From Bacillota bacterium (GTDB lineage Bacteria > Bacillota > Clostridia > Christensenellales > UMGS416): a stretch of DNA of 28,746 bases. The notes beneath the pieces are model-generated. The model worked only from the letters and a program-made list of their open reading frames with translations. It was not told the DNA's origin and searched no databases. The DNA lies in NCBI GenBank assembly GCA_023421955.1, contig JAEZSE010000006.1, positions 1-28,746 of the forward strand, in the 5' to 3' direction. Positions 17,993-24,661 of this stretch are shown piece by piece. Position numbers and translations under genes: made by a program. How positions within the stretch are numbered: the first letter of the stretch is position 1; each line of letters opens with the position of its first letter.

Positions 17993-18035
17993 TCCCCCCT
18001 GGCCCTGCGGGGCCATCCCCCCTTCATAAGGGAGG
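17993..18035. repeat. Intergenic hairpin element, same family as 8541-8586
   Basis: A C-run, then TGGCCC/GGGCCA arms (18000-18015), then a C-rich/AAGGGAGGG hairpin ending at 18035. The order and spacing copy the first two hairpins after prfB, with paired changes in the first stem (GACCCC/GGGGTC there, GGCCC/GGGCC here). It is followed after 32 bases by a different palindrome. Confidence 0.65.
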
Positions 18036-18067
18036 GTAGGGAAGGTCTTTCTCAAGCATTTATGTAG

Positions 18068-18087
18068 GGGCGATTCATGAATCGCCC
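18068..18087. repeat. Perfect 20-base palindrome (GGGCGATTCA / TGAATCGCCC)
   Basis: A perfect inverted repeat with no loop, preceded by TGTAG. It lies 27 bases before the start of the small Cys-rich gene. Elements of the form GGGGCGA...TCGCCC are dispersed in intergenic DNA of many bacteria. Confidence 0.7.
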
Positions 18088-18114
18088 GCGATATTTTGTT
18101 TCGAGGTGTAGTTC

Positions 18115-18321
18115 ATGCAATGTGGTTGCCCCCAGTGCGGGGTGTTGATGGCCAATGTAGTCAAGGGCTTGGAAAGCGAATGCAAGTGCCCCGAGTGCGG
18201 CCATGAATGCAAGGCTTGCCTGGGGCTCATGCGGGGCGCCGGCGCGCCGCTGCAAAAGGGGATGTCCAAGGAGAAGTGGGAGATGATGCTGCGGCTCAGG
18301 AACCGTGACGTTGACGATTGA
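18115..18321 (+). CDS. Small Cys-rich zinc-ribbon-like protein
   Basis: A 68-residue protein with eight cysteines in its first 35 residues: Cys3, 5, 8 (CxCxxC), then Cys23, 25, 28 (again CxCxxC), Cys32 and Cys35. This looks like a zinc ribbon or double knuckle, and metal binding is the only safe prediction. The second half is basic with KEKWEMMLRLRNRD, helical and possibly nucleic-acid-binding. GAGGTG about 6 bases upstream supports the start. The Cys spacing and ribosome site make a chance frame unlikely. Its last codons contain the -35 of the next gene. No named family is claimed. Confidence 0.8.
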   Translation: MQCGCPQCGVLMANVVKGLESECKCPECGHECKACLGLMRGAGAPLQKGMSKEKWEMMLRLRNRDVDD

Positions 18322-18339
18322 TCATTTTATCACTATAAT
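18311..18339 (+). promoter_or_regulatory. Strong sigma-A-type promoter of the 18385 lipoprotein gene
   Basis: TTGACG (18311-18316), a 17-base spacer and TATAAT (18334-18339), one mismatch to consensus overall. The start codon lies 45 bases downstream. The -35 overlaps the stop region of the upstream gene. Confidence 0.75.
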
Positions 18340-18384
18340 CTGATTCAGATACCATATTATGACAATTTCATATGGAGGCTGTGT

Positions 18385-19653
18385 ATGGGCAGCGTGAAGC
18401 GGGCGGGTTCCTTGGTGGTTAGCGTTGTGCTGATGCTTGCTGTCGCTGCCTGCAATGGGATGCCCATTGAGACAATTAAGCCAACAATTGTGATGGCTTC
18501 GCCAGTTACTACTGTCACACCCACAGAGTCACCAGTGGTTCCTACGTCTGCACCAACTCCATTGCTCTCGCCAACAATACAGGAGAACACCTCGACTCCT
18601 GAGCCTGAGGAAACCGCTTTAGATTCGGAAGAGCCGGTTGGTGAGCCTGAAGAAACAGAGGAGCCGGAGCCAATACAGCAAATCGATATCCCAGATATTA
18701 AGTATGCCGGGTTAACGAGCGAACAGTTTTACAAACTCAAAGTGCTGCTATTAGGGACTCTCTATATGGGAGAGTTCTCCAATGGGAAAAAGCTGAGTGC
18801 CAAGCAATACTTGGGATTCGTTTGGGACTTTCTTGATAACTATCCTGAGCTCAATGGATACAATGAACCCCGCGAATCATATACGAAATCTGAAATTAAG
18901 CGAATCGTGAAGTCCGCTTTTGGATTCTCCTATCGAGCAAAGCAAGGCCATGGGTCAGGGCCATACAGCGAGTACACAACGGGTATTTATTATCGAAACG
19001 GCAAATTTGAATATATAGCGGGTGAAGGCGATCCTTATCGTGTTCCATATGTATATAGAATCATAAAGATGGATGATGACCAGTTAAAGGTTACATTCGA
19101 TGTGTTTAATGAAGGTGGCGGATTGTGCATTCAAGAGTATGATACAAAACGCCAGGTGATCTTGAAGAAGGACAAGAACAGCATGTTCGGTTACTATATT
19201 GTTTCTTTGTCCAACCCGAGAACAAAGCCATCCTTTACTTCAGCTCAGGCATCGTCCGTGTTGCCTGGTGTGAAAGGCATATCATATAAACCTCAAAATG
19301 CAATCGATGGCAAGATTTCAACAGGTTGGGCGACGAAAAAGGCTATCGGAGAATGGATTAATATTTCTTCCGCTAAGACGCAATCTGTTTCCGGTATGTC
19401 GTTCTATATAGGGGATCGAAGCCAATATCCAGATGAGGGGGATGTGGATAATCCGGAAAGCGGTAAAATCCGTGTGAAACTTGAGTTTTCTGATCATACC
19501 AGTATTATGTGTGACATCGCATATGATGTGTATGATAAAGAGGAGGAAATCTCTATTTCCTTTGGCAGAGAAATCAAGACGAAGTTCATTAAGATTACAG
19601 TAGTTTCGACTAGTGCCAGAGGAATCTATATTGCTGAGCTTAAGCCGTTTTAA
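18385..19653 (+). CDS. Lipoprotein with Thr/Pro/Glu-rich linker and C-terminal discoidin-like domain
   Basis: A 422-residue predicted lipoprotein. The signal ends LMLAVAAC (Cys23). Residues about 28-100 are a Thr/Pro/Ser then Glu/Pro-rich linker, typical of a spacer through the cell wall. A middle domain (about 105-265) is not recognised; it has many Tyr and the segment GLTSEQFYKLKVLLLG. The C-terminus (about 285-422) contains YKPQNAIDGKISTGWATKKAIGEWI, which resembles the NADase-type/discoidin carbohydrate-binding domains in which N-A-x-D-G-x-x-x-T-x-W recurs. GGAGG lies 8 bases before the ATG. The gene is visibly AT-richer than its neighbours, suggesting recent transfer. Function inferred: surface binding of a glycan; target unknown. 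Confidence 0.82.
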   Translation: MGSVKRAGSLVVSVVLMLAVAACNGMPIETIKPTIVMASPVTTVTPTESPVVPTSAPTPLLSPTIQENTSTPEPEETALDSEEPVGEPEETEEPEPIQQIDIPDIKYAGLTSEQFYKLKVLLLGTLYMGEFSNGKKLSAKQYLGFVWDFLDNYPELNGYNEPRESYTKSEIKRIVKSAFGFSYRAKQGHGSGPYSEYTTGIYYRNGKFEYIAGEGDPYRVPYVYRIIKMDDDQLKVTFDVFNEGGGLCIQEYDTKRQVILKKDKNSMFGYYIVSLSNPRTKPSFTSAQASSVLPGVKGISYKPQNAIDGKISTGWATKKAIGEWINISSAKTQSVSGMSFYIGDRSQYPDEGDVDNPESGKIRVKLEFSDHTSIMCDIAYDVYDKEEEISISFGREIKTKFIKITVVSTSARGIYIAELKPF

Positions 19654-19679
19654 TTGGGAGCGGTGAAGCTTCATATTTT

Positions 19680-20438
19680 TCAAGTAATCTTCCTCCCCGG
19701 CTTCTCCACCAAATGCTTCCAATACCGCTTCGGAATGAAGTGTTGCTGCAGCTTGGGATTCAGCCGGTTCTCAATGGCCATCGTGTCAAAGTAGCGCCGC
19801 CACATCTCCTGAAACTGATCCTCTTCTCCGGCCTGCTTCACCGTGTCGATAAGCCGCCCAGGCACAATTGCCCACTGCCCTTCTTCATAGGCGGCGGTGA
19901 GCGCACGGCCTTTGTCATGGATGAGCCAATGCACATCGGGCATGCGGTCGGCGAAGTGCTCGGCCAGCAGGGGCAGGATGTAGTAAAGCGGCTCAATCAC
20001 CGCGCAGTAACTGCCTTGATTTGTTTTATGGAAGCGCAGCAGGCCGTTCATGCGGTGAGCCTCGAACCCTACGCGGCCGGCCATGTCATGCAGCGGTTTG
20101 ACGAACTGGTGAGTGACCATTTCTTCCACCGAAGGGCCGTTGCGAAAGCCGAACCGCAGGTAGTTGAGGACCATGCGGCCCGCATTGGGGTCGCAAGAAA
20201 ACCAGCACAGCATCACCTTGCGGGCAGCCTCGTCGCCAATCTTTTCCAAAATCGCGTCAAATACCTTCTCGGCCTTGGCTTCGTTGGTCTTGACAGGCCG
20301 GTAGGTGATCAGGAAATCGGGCTGCACCGGCATGGCTGGCAGGATGTTGCACACATTGTCCTCCCGGCGATACCATGAATCGTAGACGGCGGAGAGCAGG
20401 CCTTCGAAGCTGCCGTCGGTCACATAGGCTGTGTTCAC
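19680..20438 (-). CDS. TIGR03915/DUF4130 probable DNA-metabolism protein, partner of the radical SAM protein
   Basis: A 252-residue soluble protein of the TIGR03915 (DUF4130) family, seen next to TIGR03916 radical SAM proteins in many bacteria and thought to act in DNA repair or modification. It opens with a strand-helix unit YVTDGSFEGLLSAVYDSWYRRE, and its C-terminus has the diagnostic WRRYFDTMAIENRLNPKLQQHFIPKRYWKHLVE block. In some genomes this family is fused to a uracil-DNA-glycosylase-like domain; that domain is absent here. The start is GTG, overlapping the upstream TGA (GTGA), with GGGAGG 6 bases before. The chemistry is unproven. Confidence 0.88.
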   Translation of the reverse strand: MNTAYVTDGSFEGLLSAVYDSWYRREDNVCNILPAMPVQPDFLITYRPVKTNEAKAEKVFDAILEKIGDEAARKVMLCWFSCDPNAGRMVLNYLRFGFRNGPSVEEMVTHQFVKPLHDMAGRVGFEAHRMNGLLRFHKTNQGSYCAVIEPLYYILPLLAEHFADRMPDVHWLIHDKGRALTAAYEEGQWAIVPGRLIDTVKQAGEEDQFQEMWRRYFDTMAIENRLNPKLQQHFIPKRYWKHLVEKPGRKIT

Positions 20439-21754
20439 GAAGCGCCTCCCAGCAGCAGCTGTACGGGGCTTTTGTGCAACTCTGCCGAGAGAGCGCCGTA
20501 GGCATCGGCAGGGCCGGCGTCAAACAGGGAGAGCTGCGTTCCGCCTGTGACCTCCGGCACACGGGAAAGGGGTGTGAGCCGCATGCGCAGCTGTGGCTGG
20601 GAGAGCCTGATTTCCGGCAGGAAACCGCCGCGGCAAGTGATGAAGTAGCAGGCGCGCTTCATCACGACGCCAGACTTCTTGATATCCTCAAAGGTGAGGC
20701 CGCCAAACCGTCTGGCTTGCACCAAGCGTAAGGCCGACACCTGGCCGATCCCCGGCACGCGCAGGAGGTGTTCCATCGGCGCGGTGGCTAGATCCACCGG
20801 GAAGAACTCCGGGTGGCGCAGCGCCCAGGCGCTTTTCGGATCCAGGTCAAGATCCAGTTGCGGGTCCTTCTGCTCCAGGATCTCGCCGGCTTTGAACCCA
20901 TAGAACCGCAGCAGCCAGTCTGCCTGATAGAGCCGGTGCTCGCGCACCAGCGGTGGCTTGACGATTTCGGGCAGCCGTGGGCTTTTGTTGATCGGCATAT
21001 AAGCCGAGTAGTACACACGCTTCAAGGTGTACTTTTTATAGAGAGCTTCGCTGAGCTTCAGGATCGTGAGGTCGCTTTCCGGTGAAGCTCCCACGATGAG
21101 CTGGGTGGATTGCCCGGCAGGTGCAAAGCTTGGCGCATGGACGATCTGCTTCTTCTCCTCTTTCCCTGCCTCGATCAGGCCAGAGATCAACCCCATGGGC
21201 TTGAGAATGGTCTGCGCGTTTTTGTCAGGCGCCAGCGCCGTCAGGCTTTTTTCGCTGGGCAGCTCAATATTCACGCTCATGCGGTCCACCAGGCGACCCG
21301 CTGCCTCGATCAAATGGCGGCTGGCGCCAGGCAAGCCCTTCATGTGGATATAGCCGCCAAAACCCCTATCTCTGAGCAGTTTCACTGCCTCGATCATTCG
21401 CTCCATTGTGTGGTCCGGCGATTTCTGAACAGCGGAGCTTAAGAAAAGCCCTTCGATGTAGTTGCGGCGGTAGAATGCTTCGGTAATGTCGGCCAACTCT
21501 ACTGGAGAAAGATCAGCCCTCTGGATGTCTTTTGTGGCGTTCACGGCGCAGTATTCGCAGCGGTATATGCAGCGGTTGGTCATCAACACTTTGAGCAGCG
21601 AGATGCAGCGCCCATCGCCTGCCCACGTGTGGCAGATGCCGGGTGCCGCGGTGCTGCCGAAGGTGCCTTTGCGCCCTGTCGAGCCGCTGGACGAGCAAGA
21701 AACGTCATATTTCGCTGAGTCACCGAGAATCGCCAACTTTTCCATCAAGTCCAT
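20435..21754 (-). CDS. TIGR03916 putative DNA repair/modification radical SAM protein
   Basis: A 439-residue radical SAM protein. The cluster motif C-x3-C-x2-C is at Cys62, Cys66 and Cys69 (RCIYRCEYC) after the family opening MEKLAILGDSAKYDVSCSSSGS. A helix-hairpin-helix-like segment (LLRVPGIGQVSALRLVQARR, 330-349) suggests DNA binding, and Cys369 and Cys374 follow. Residues 407-411 read QLSLF, matching the bacterial sliding-clamp-binding consensus QL(S/D)LF in a probably flexible tail. The start at 21754 has GGAGG 7 bases upstream; a longer frame would cross the promoter. It is coupled to the DUF4130 gene by a GTGA overlap. The reaction is unknown; the family name rests on association. Confidence 0.9.
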   Translation of the reverse strand: MDLMEKLAILGDSAKYDVSCSSSGSTGRKGTFGSTAAPGICHTWAGDGRCISLLKVLMTNRCIYRCEYCAVNATKDIQRADLSPVELADITEAFYRRNYIEGLFLSSAVQKSPDHTMERMIEAVKLLRDRGFGGYIHMKGLPGASRHLIEAAGRLVDRMSVNIELPSEKSLTALAPDKNAQTILKPMGLISGLIEAGKEEKKQIVHAPSFAPAGQSTQLIVGASPESDLTILKLSEALYKKYTLKRVYYSAYMPINKSPRLPEIVKPPLVREHRLYQADWLLRFYGFKAGEILEQKDPQLDLDLDPKSAWALRHPEFFPVDLATAPMEHLLRVPGIGQVSALRLVQARRFGGLTFEDIKKSGVVMKRACYFITCRGGFLPEIRLSQPQLRMRLTPLSRVPEVTGGTQLSLFDAGPADAYGALSAELHKSPVQLLLGGAS

Positions 21755-21775
21755 GGCCTGGCCTCCGTTGACGTG

Positions 21776-21804
21776 ATTATAGCACAAATGTTCGTAAATA
21801 GCAA
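21776..21804 (-). promoter_or_regulatory. Promoter of the radical SAM/DUF4130 pair
   Basis: On the minus strand: TTGCTA -35 (21799-21804), a 17-base spacer, and TGC-TATAAT extended -10 (21776-21781). It is 22 bases upstream of the start codon, which fits only the start at 21754 and not the longer frame. Confidence 0.65.
21782..21794 (-). promoter_or_regulatory. LexA-like operator within the promoter spacer
   Basis: On the minus strand the sequence is CGAACATTTGTGC. The Firmicute LexA box is CGAAC-N4-GTTCG; the first half is perfect, the second half differs (GTGCT for GTTCG). It lies exactly between the -35 and -10, where a repressor would block RNA polymerase. The match is partial, so the call is tentative. 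Confidence 0.4.
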
Positions 21805-21890
21805 ATAACAAAGAGGGCGCTCCATATGATATGTTCTGGCGGGTACCGGTCTTGGCTGTGTGGCAAAAGCAGTATAAAGAGATAGATTTT

Positions 21891-21938
21891 TGTGTACTGT
21901 CCATACACATTACTATTTTTCACAATATGTGGTAGAAT
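21891..21938 (+). promoter_or_regulatory. Predicted promoter with flanking inverted repeat for the 22030 gene
   Basis: TTACTA (21910-21915), 17 bases, TAGAAT (21933-21938). Immediately upstream is a perfect inverted repeat TGTGTA-N7-TACACA (21891-21909), suited to binding a dimeric regulator. Both parts are predictions by eye. Confidence 0.4.
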
Positions 21939-22029
21939 AAGATAGAACATGGTCGCAATGCCCGTGAATTGGCAGATTGCCGCCCGGGTTCATAGCATGT
22001 ATCATGCGCAATGGAAAGGAGCAGGGATT

Positions 22030-22638
22030 ATGACGAGACGCAGCAGGGCATTGGTAGTGATGATTGCCATGCTTGTTTTGGCTGTTACAGTATTCGTCAC
22101 CGGTTGCACCGGCAGGCTCAGTAACCTGTCGAGAATGGAAAACGGGGGCTACAAATATACCGAAGGCGATAGTGTTTGGATTTGGGAGAAATCCGGCAAC
22201 GCCGAGCAGCTCACGCTCAACGATGCGCTGATTACCGTGATACAGGGCGGGCACGCTCAGTTTACGCTGACCAACGGGCAGAAATTGGATGTCACGCTGG
22301 ATACTACCGGTACACCAGCCACGGTTAAGATGAGTTATGGCACAGTGGTGAGCCAGAATGATTACACACAGATGAACAAGGCTCTCAGCATCCGCGACAG
22401 GATCCTGCAGGAAGTCGGCGGCACACAAACCGGTTCAGTTGGGTGGGTAATCCTTTTGCTGCTATTGATCGTCGCAGGTGTGTTGTTATTCCTTTATGCT
22501 GGGCGGCTGGTTAACTCCTGGAAACTTGGAGGCATTTTCAGCGGCCATGACACCGCCAAGTCACTGCTGTTGTTTAAGGCCATCGGAGTCGTGATTGCCA
22601 TAATCGGCCTTTTGATTCTTCTGACAGTGATTTTCTGA
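22030..22638 (+). CDS. Hypothetical membrane lipoprotein with two C-terminal membrane segments
   Basis: A 202-residue protein of no recognised family. The N-terminus MTRRSRALVVMIAMLVLAVTVFVTGC is a signal with a lipobox-like VTGC (Cys26), though a simple membrane anchor is possible. A short extracytoplasmic domain (about 30-130) follows, with beta-rich text such as YKYTEGDSVWIWEKSG and a conserved-looking ALITVIQGGHAQFTLTNGQKLDV stretch. Two hydrophobic helices (about 137-160 and 178-202) end the protein. AAAGGAG 8 bases before ATG 22030 sets the start; an in-frame ATG at 21949 lacks a ribosome site. A terminator follows, so it is a single-gene unit. Confidence 0.78.
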   Translation: MTRRSRALVVMIAMLVLAVTVFVTGCTGRLSNLSRMENGGYKYTEGDSVWIWEKSGNAEQLTLNDALITVIQGGHAQFTLTNGQKLDVTLDTTGTPATVKMSYGTVVSQNDYTQMNKALSIRDRILQEVGGTQTGSVGWVILLLLLIVAGVLLFLYAGRLVNSWKLGGIFSGHDTAKSLLLFKAIGVVIAIIGLLILLTVIF

Positions 22639-22666
22639 TCGTAACGATTACGCTACATAATGCTAG

Positions 22667-22690
22667 AAGAGCGGGGAACCGCTCTTTTTG
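22667..22690 (+). terminator. Terminator after the 22030 gene
   Basis: An 8-base stem AAGAGCGG/CCGCTCTT (22667-22674 with 22679-22686), GGAA loop, then T-rich sequence. Placed 28 bases after the stop. It also stands just beyond the end of the converging minus-strand gene. Confidence 0.85.
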
Positions 22691-22728
22691 TTATCATATA
22701 CTGTGTGCATTGGCACATACCAAGTCGG

Positions 22729-24435
22729 TTACTCAGCGGGGCTTTCGCTTTCTGATGGCTCCGGTGTCGCCGTTGCGGTGGAACCGGCTTCCGGCGCTGA
22801 CGTGTATCCCTGGGGATAATCGGCATCATACACGAACCTTGCCGTGAGCACAGGGTAACCATCCATCACCCCGGTGACATCGGCAAAGATGGAGTAATAC
22901 TGGTCCATTTTTAGTCCCTGGTCTTTGGAGTACTCTATAATCAGTGGCTTGTTCTCCCCGGCGGCACCCACATTAAACAGGTAATACTGTGACTCCTCGT
23001 TTTCAATTTGCTTGATCACGACTCCTTCCAGCTTGTAAACGGTGCCAATCAGGTTTTCCGCTGCCGATGACAGGTAGGAGTAATCCATCTTCCATGCTTT
23101 CTTTGTATAGCTTGCCAATGCTGCCGGCCGGTTGACACGGTGCACCATCGTGGAGAGTTTGCCGGAGGAGTCTGTCGCGGTGATTGTGATGTCATTCCAA
23201 CCCCAGCGCTTTAGTTTGGCTTTGAAGCGGAACAGGCCATTGCTGTCGGTCGTGATCTTGCCGGAAACCTCTGCGTCGGTGGTGATCGTGGCGCCTGCCA
23301 CGGTGCTGCCGGAGATCTGCGCGAAGGTGCCGTCCGTTGTGGTTTCGCTCAGTTCGATAGGTACGTCCATGATTGGGCGGTTGATCTTTAGCTCATAGAT
23401 GTTCTTGCGGTGCTTCGGTGTTTCCACCGTGATCAGGATCGTGTTGATGCCGCTGGGCTCGATGTCTACCGATGCGGACACCACCCCTTCGCTGTTAATG
23501 TAGTCTGTGCGGTTTTGGTTGCCGATCAGCACACGGGTGCTGCCTGGCAGCACTTTGATCTTTACATTCATGTTGTCCAGATCGGTTGTGGAGTTCTGCT
23601 CCTTGGGTGTGATGATTTTTAGCGGCGCAAGAGGCACCTCAATGTCATAGGGGTTGATGGTGATCTTGCGCTCCGTGTTATCCGGCGATACGATGATGGC
23701 CTCAAGCGATACGACCACCTTGTCTTGAGACTCGTCTGTGATATAGCCTTGGTCGTTCAGCAGCAGTTCGGCCTTGCCTTTTTGAATGGGCAACTGGCGT
23801 TTCGGGTCTGTCACAAGCACCATGTCGCCATCTTTGCCGAAAAAGGTGATCCTGTGCCAGGATTCTCCGTCGATCATCACCTTTTCCACTTCAGGGTCTT
23901 GATACGCGGTGTCTCCTTTCGCGTTCGTCATGTCCGAGATTGTGCCGGCGATCAGCTGATAGAGTTGGAAAACTCCATACCCCACACCGACAAACAGCAT
24001 CAGGATGACCAGTGTGGATATGATCAGCCGGGGCCAACGGATCCGCACAGATTGAACCCTGCGCGACTGCTCTTTTGGCTTTGAACGGGCTGGCACCACC
24101 ACATCCACCTCGCGCCGACCGGCCATGCGGGATAGTTTCGTGCGATTGTCCGGCACCGGCGCGCCGCTGTCTACCAGATCCTGGGCTGCGTTGTCAGTGG
24201 AGGATTCGTCGTGCAGCACGATAAACTCACTTTTGTCCTCATAGGTCGGCTTGCCCTGTGTATCTCCCCAAAAGGGAGGCGGGCCTTTTGGCTTTGTCTG
24301 TTCGGCGGATTTGTTATACCATAACGAATTGACGTTGCCTTTGGGCTGCACGACGCTGTCGTTGAGCAAATGGGAGCACTTGAAGCAGGCTCTGTTGGTG
24401 GATTTATTCTCCGTGCCGCAAACCGGGCATTTCAT
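22729..24435 (-). CDS. Zinc-ribbon, single-pass membrane protein with Ig-like extracellular repeats
   Basis: A 568-residue protein. Residues 1-20 are a zinc ribbon (Cys3, 6, 17, 20; CPVCG...CFKC). A polar, probably disordered stretch (about 25-130) leads to one hydrophobic segment at about 136-160 after a run of Arg. The rest is likely outside: beta-rich domains, including two Ig-like stretches (the second around SGSTVAGATITTDAEVSGKITTDSNGLFRFKAKL, typical of bacterial Ig-like repeats), a C-terminal segment starting ENLIGTVYKLEGVVIKQI that resembles an OB-like fold, and a Ser/Pro/Glu-rich tail. Similar zinc-ribbon/TM proteins are common in Clostridia but poorly known. AGAAAGGA precedes the ATG. 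Function unknown; a cytoplasm-to-surface link is inferred. Confidence 0.82.
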   Translation of the reverse strand: MKCPVCGTENKSTNRACFKCSHLLNDSVVQPKGNVNSLWYNKSAEQTKPKGPPPFWGDTQGKPTYEDKSEFIVLHDESSTDNAAQDLVDSGAPVPDNRTKLSRMAGRREVDVVVPARSKPKEQSRRVQSVRIRWPRLIISTLVILMLFVGVGYGVFQLYQLIAGTISDMTNAKGDTAYQDPEVEKVMIDGESWHRITFFGKDGDMVLVTDPKRQLPIQKGKAELLLNDQGYITDESQDKVVVSLEAIIVSPDNTERKITINPYDIEVPLAPLKIITPKEQNSTTDLDNMNVKIKVLPGSTRVLIGNQNRTDYINSEGVVSASVDIEPSGINTILITVETPKHRKNIYELKINRPIMDVPIELSETTTDGTFAQISGSTVAGATITTDAEVSGKITTDSNGLFRFKAKLKRWGWNDITITATDSSGKLSTMVHRVNRPAALASYTKKAWKMDYSYLSSAAENLIGTVYKLEGVVIKQIENEESQYYLFNVGAAGENKPLIIEYSKDQGLKMDQYYSIFADVTGVMDGYPVLTARFVYDADYPQGYTSAPEAGSTATATPEPSESESPAE

Positions 24436-24539
24436 CCTGCGGATTCCTTTCTGATCTCATACTGGCATGCGTATATATTATTTCTAGCGGTGTGGTAATT
24501 GATACCCGCCGCCTGTGCGATTCAATCTCTTAATATGTG

Positions 24540-24545
24540 ATTATA
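24540..24545 (-). promoter_or_regulatory. -10 element upstream of the zinc-ribbon membrane protein gene
   Basis: A perfect TATAAT on the minus strand, about 105 bases before the start codon, with only a weak TTTTCA at -35 distance (17-base spacer). Other AT-rich runs nearer the gene could also serve. Confidence 0.35.
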
Positions 24546-24557
24546 CATGATTTTCAT

Positions 24558-24601
24558 ATCGATGAAAACATTGCCCGGCTGCGGTGCTTTTTTCCATCGA
24601 T
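24558..24601. repeat. Imperfect stem-loop with ATCGATG arms
   Basis: ATCGATGAAAA (24558-24568) pairs with TTTTTTCCATCGAT (24588-24601), allowing one bulged base, around a GC-rich 19-base loop. It lies between two divergent genes. It could be a regulator site or simple palindrome; no function is assigned. Confidence 0.4.
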
Positions 24602-24661
24602 CCGGGTGAAAATGGCGCAGATTATGGTGTACAATACTAGAAAATGAAGACGGAGACGCCA

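Noticed and set aside
24571..24595. GC-rich stretch with six T as a terminator
   Set aside because: The internal stem is too short (CCG/CGG) and no plus-strand gene ends before it.
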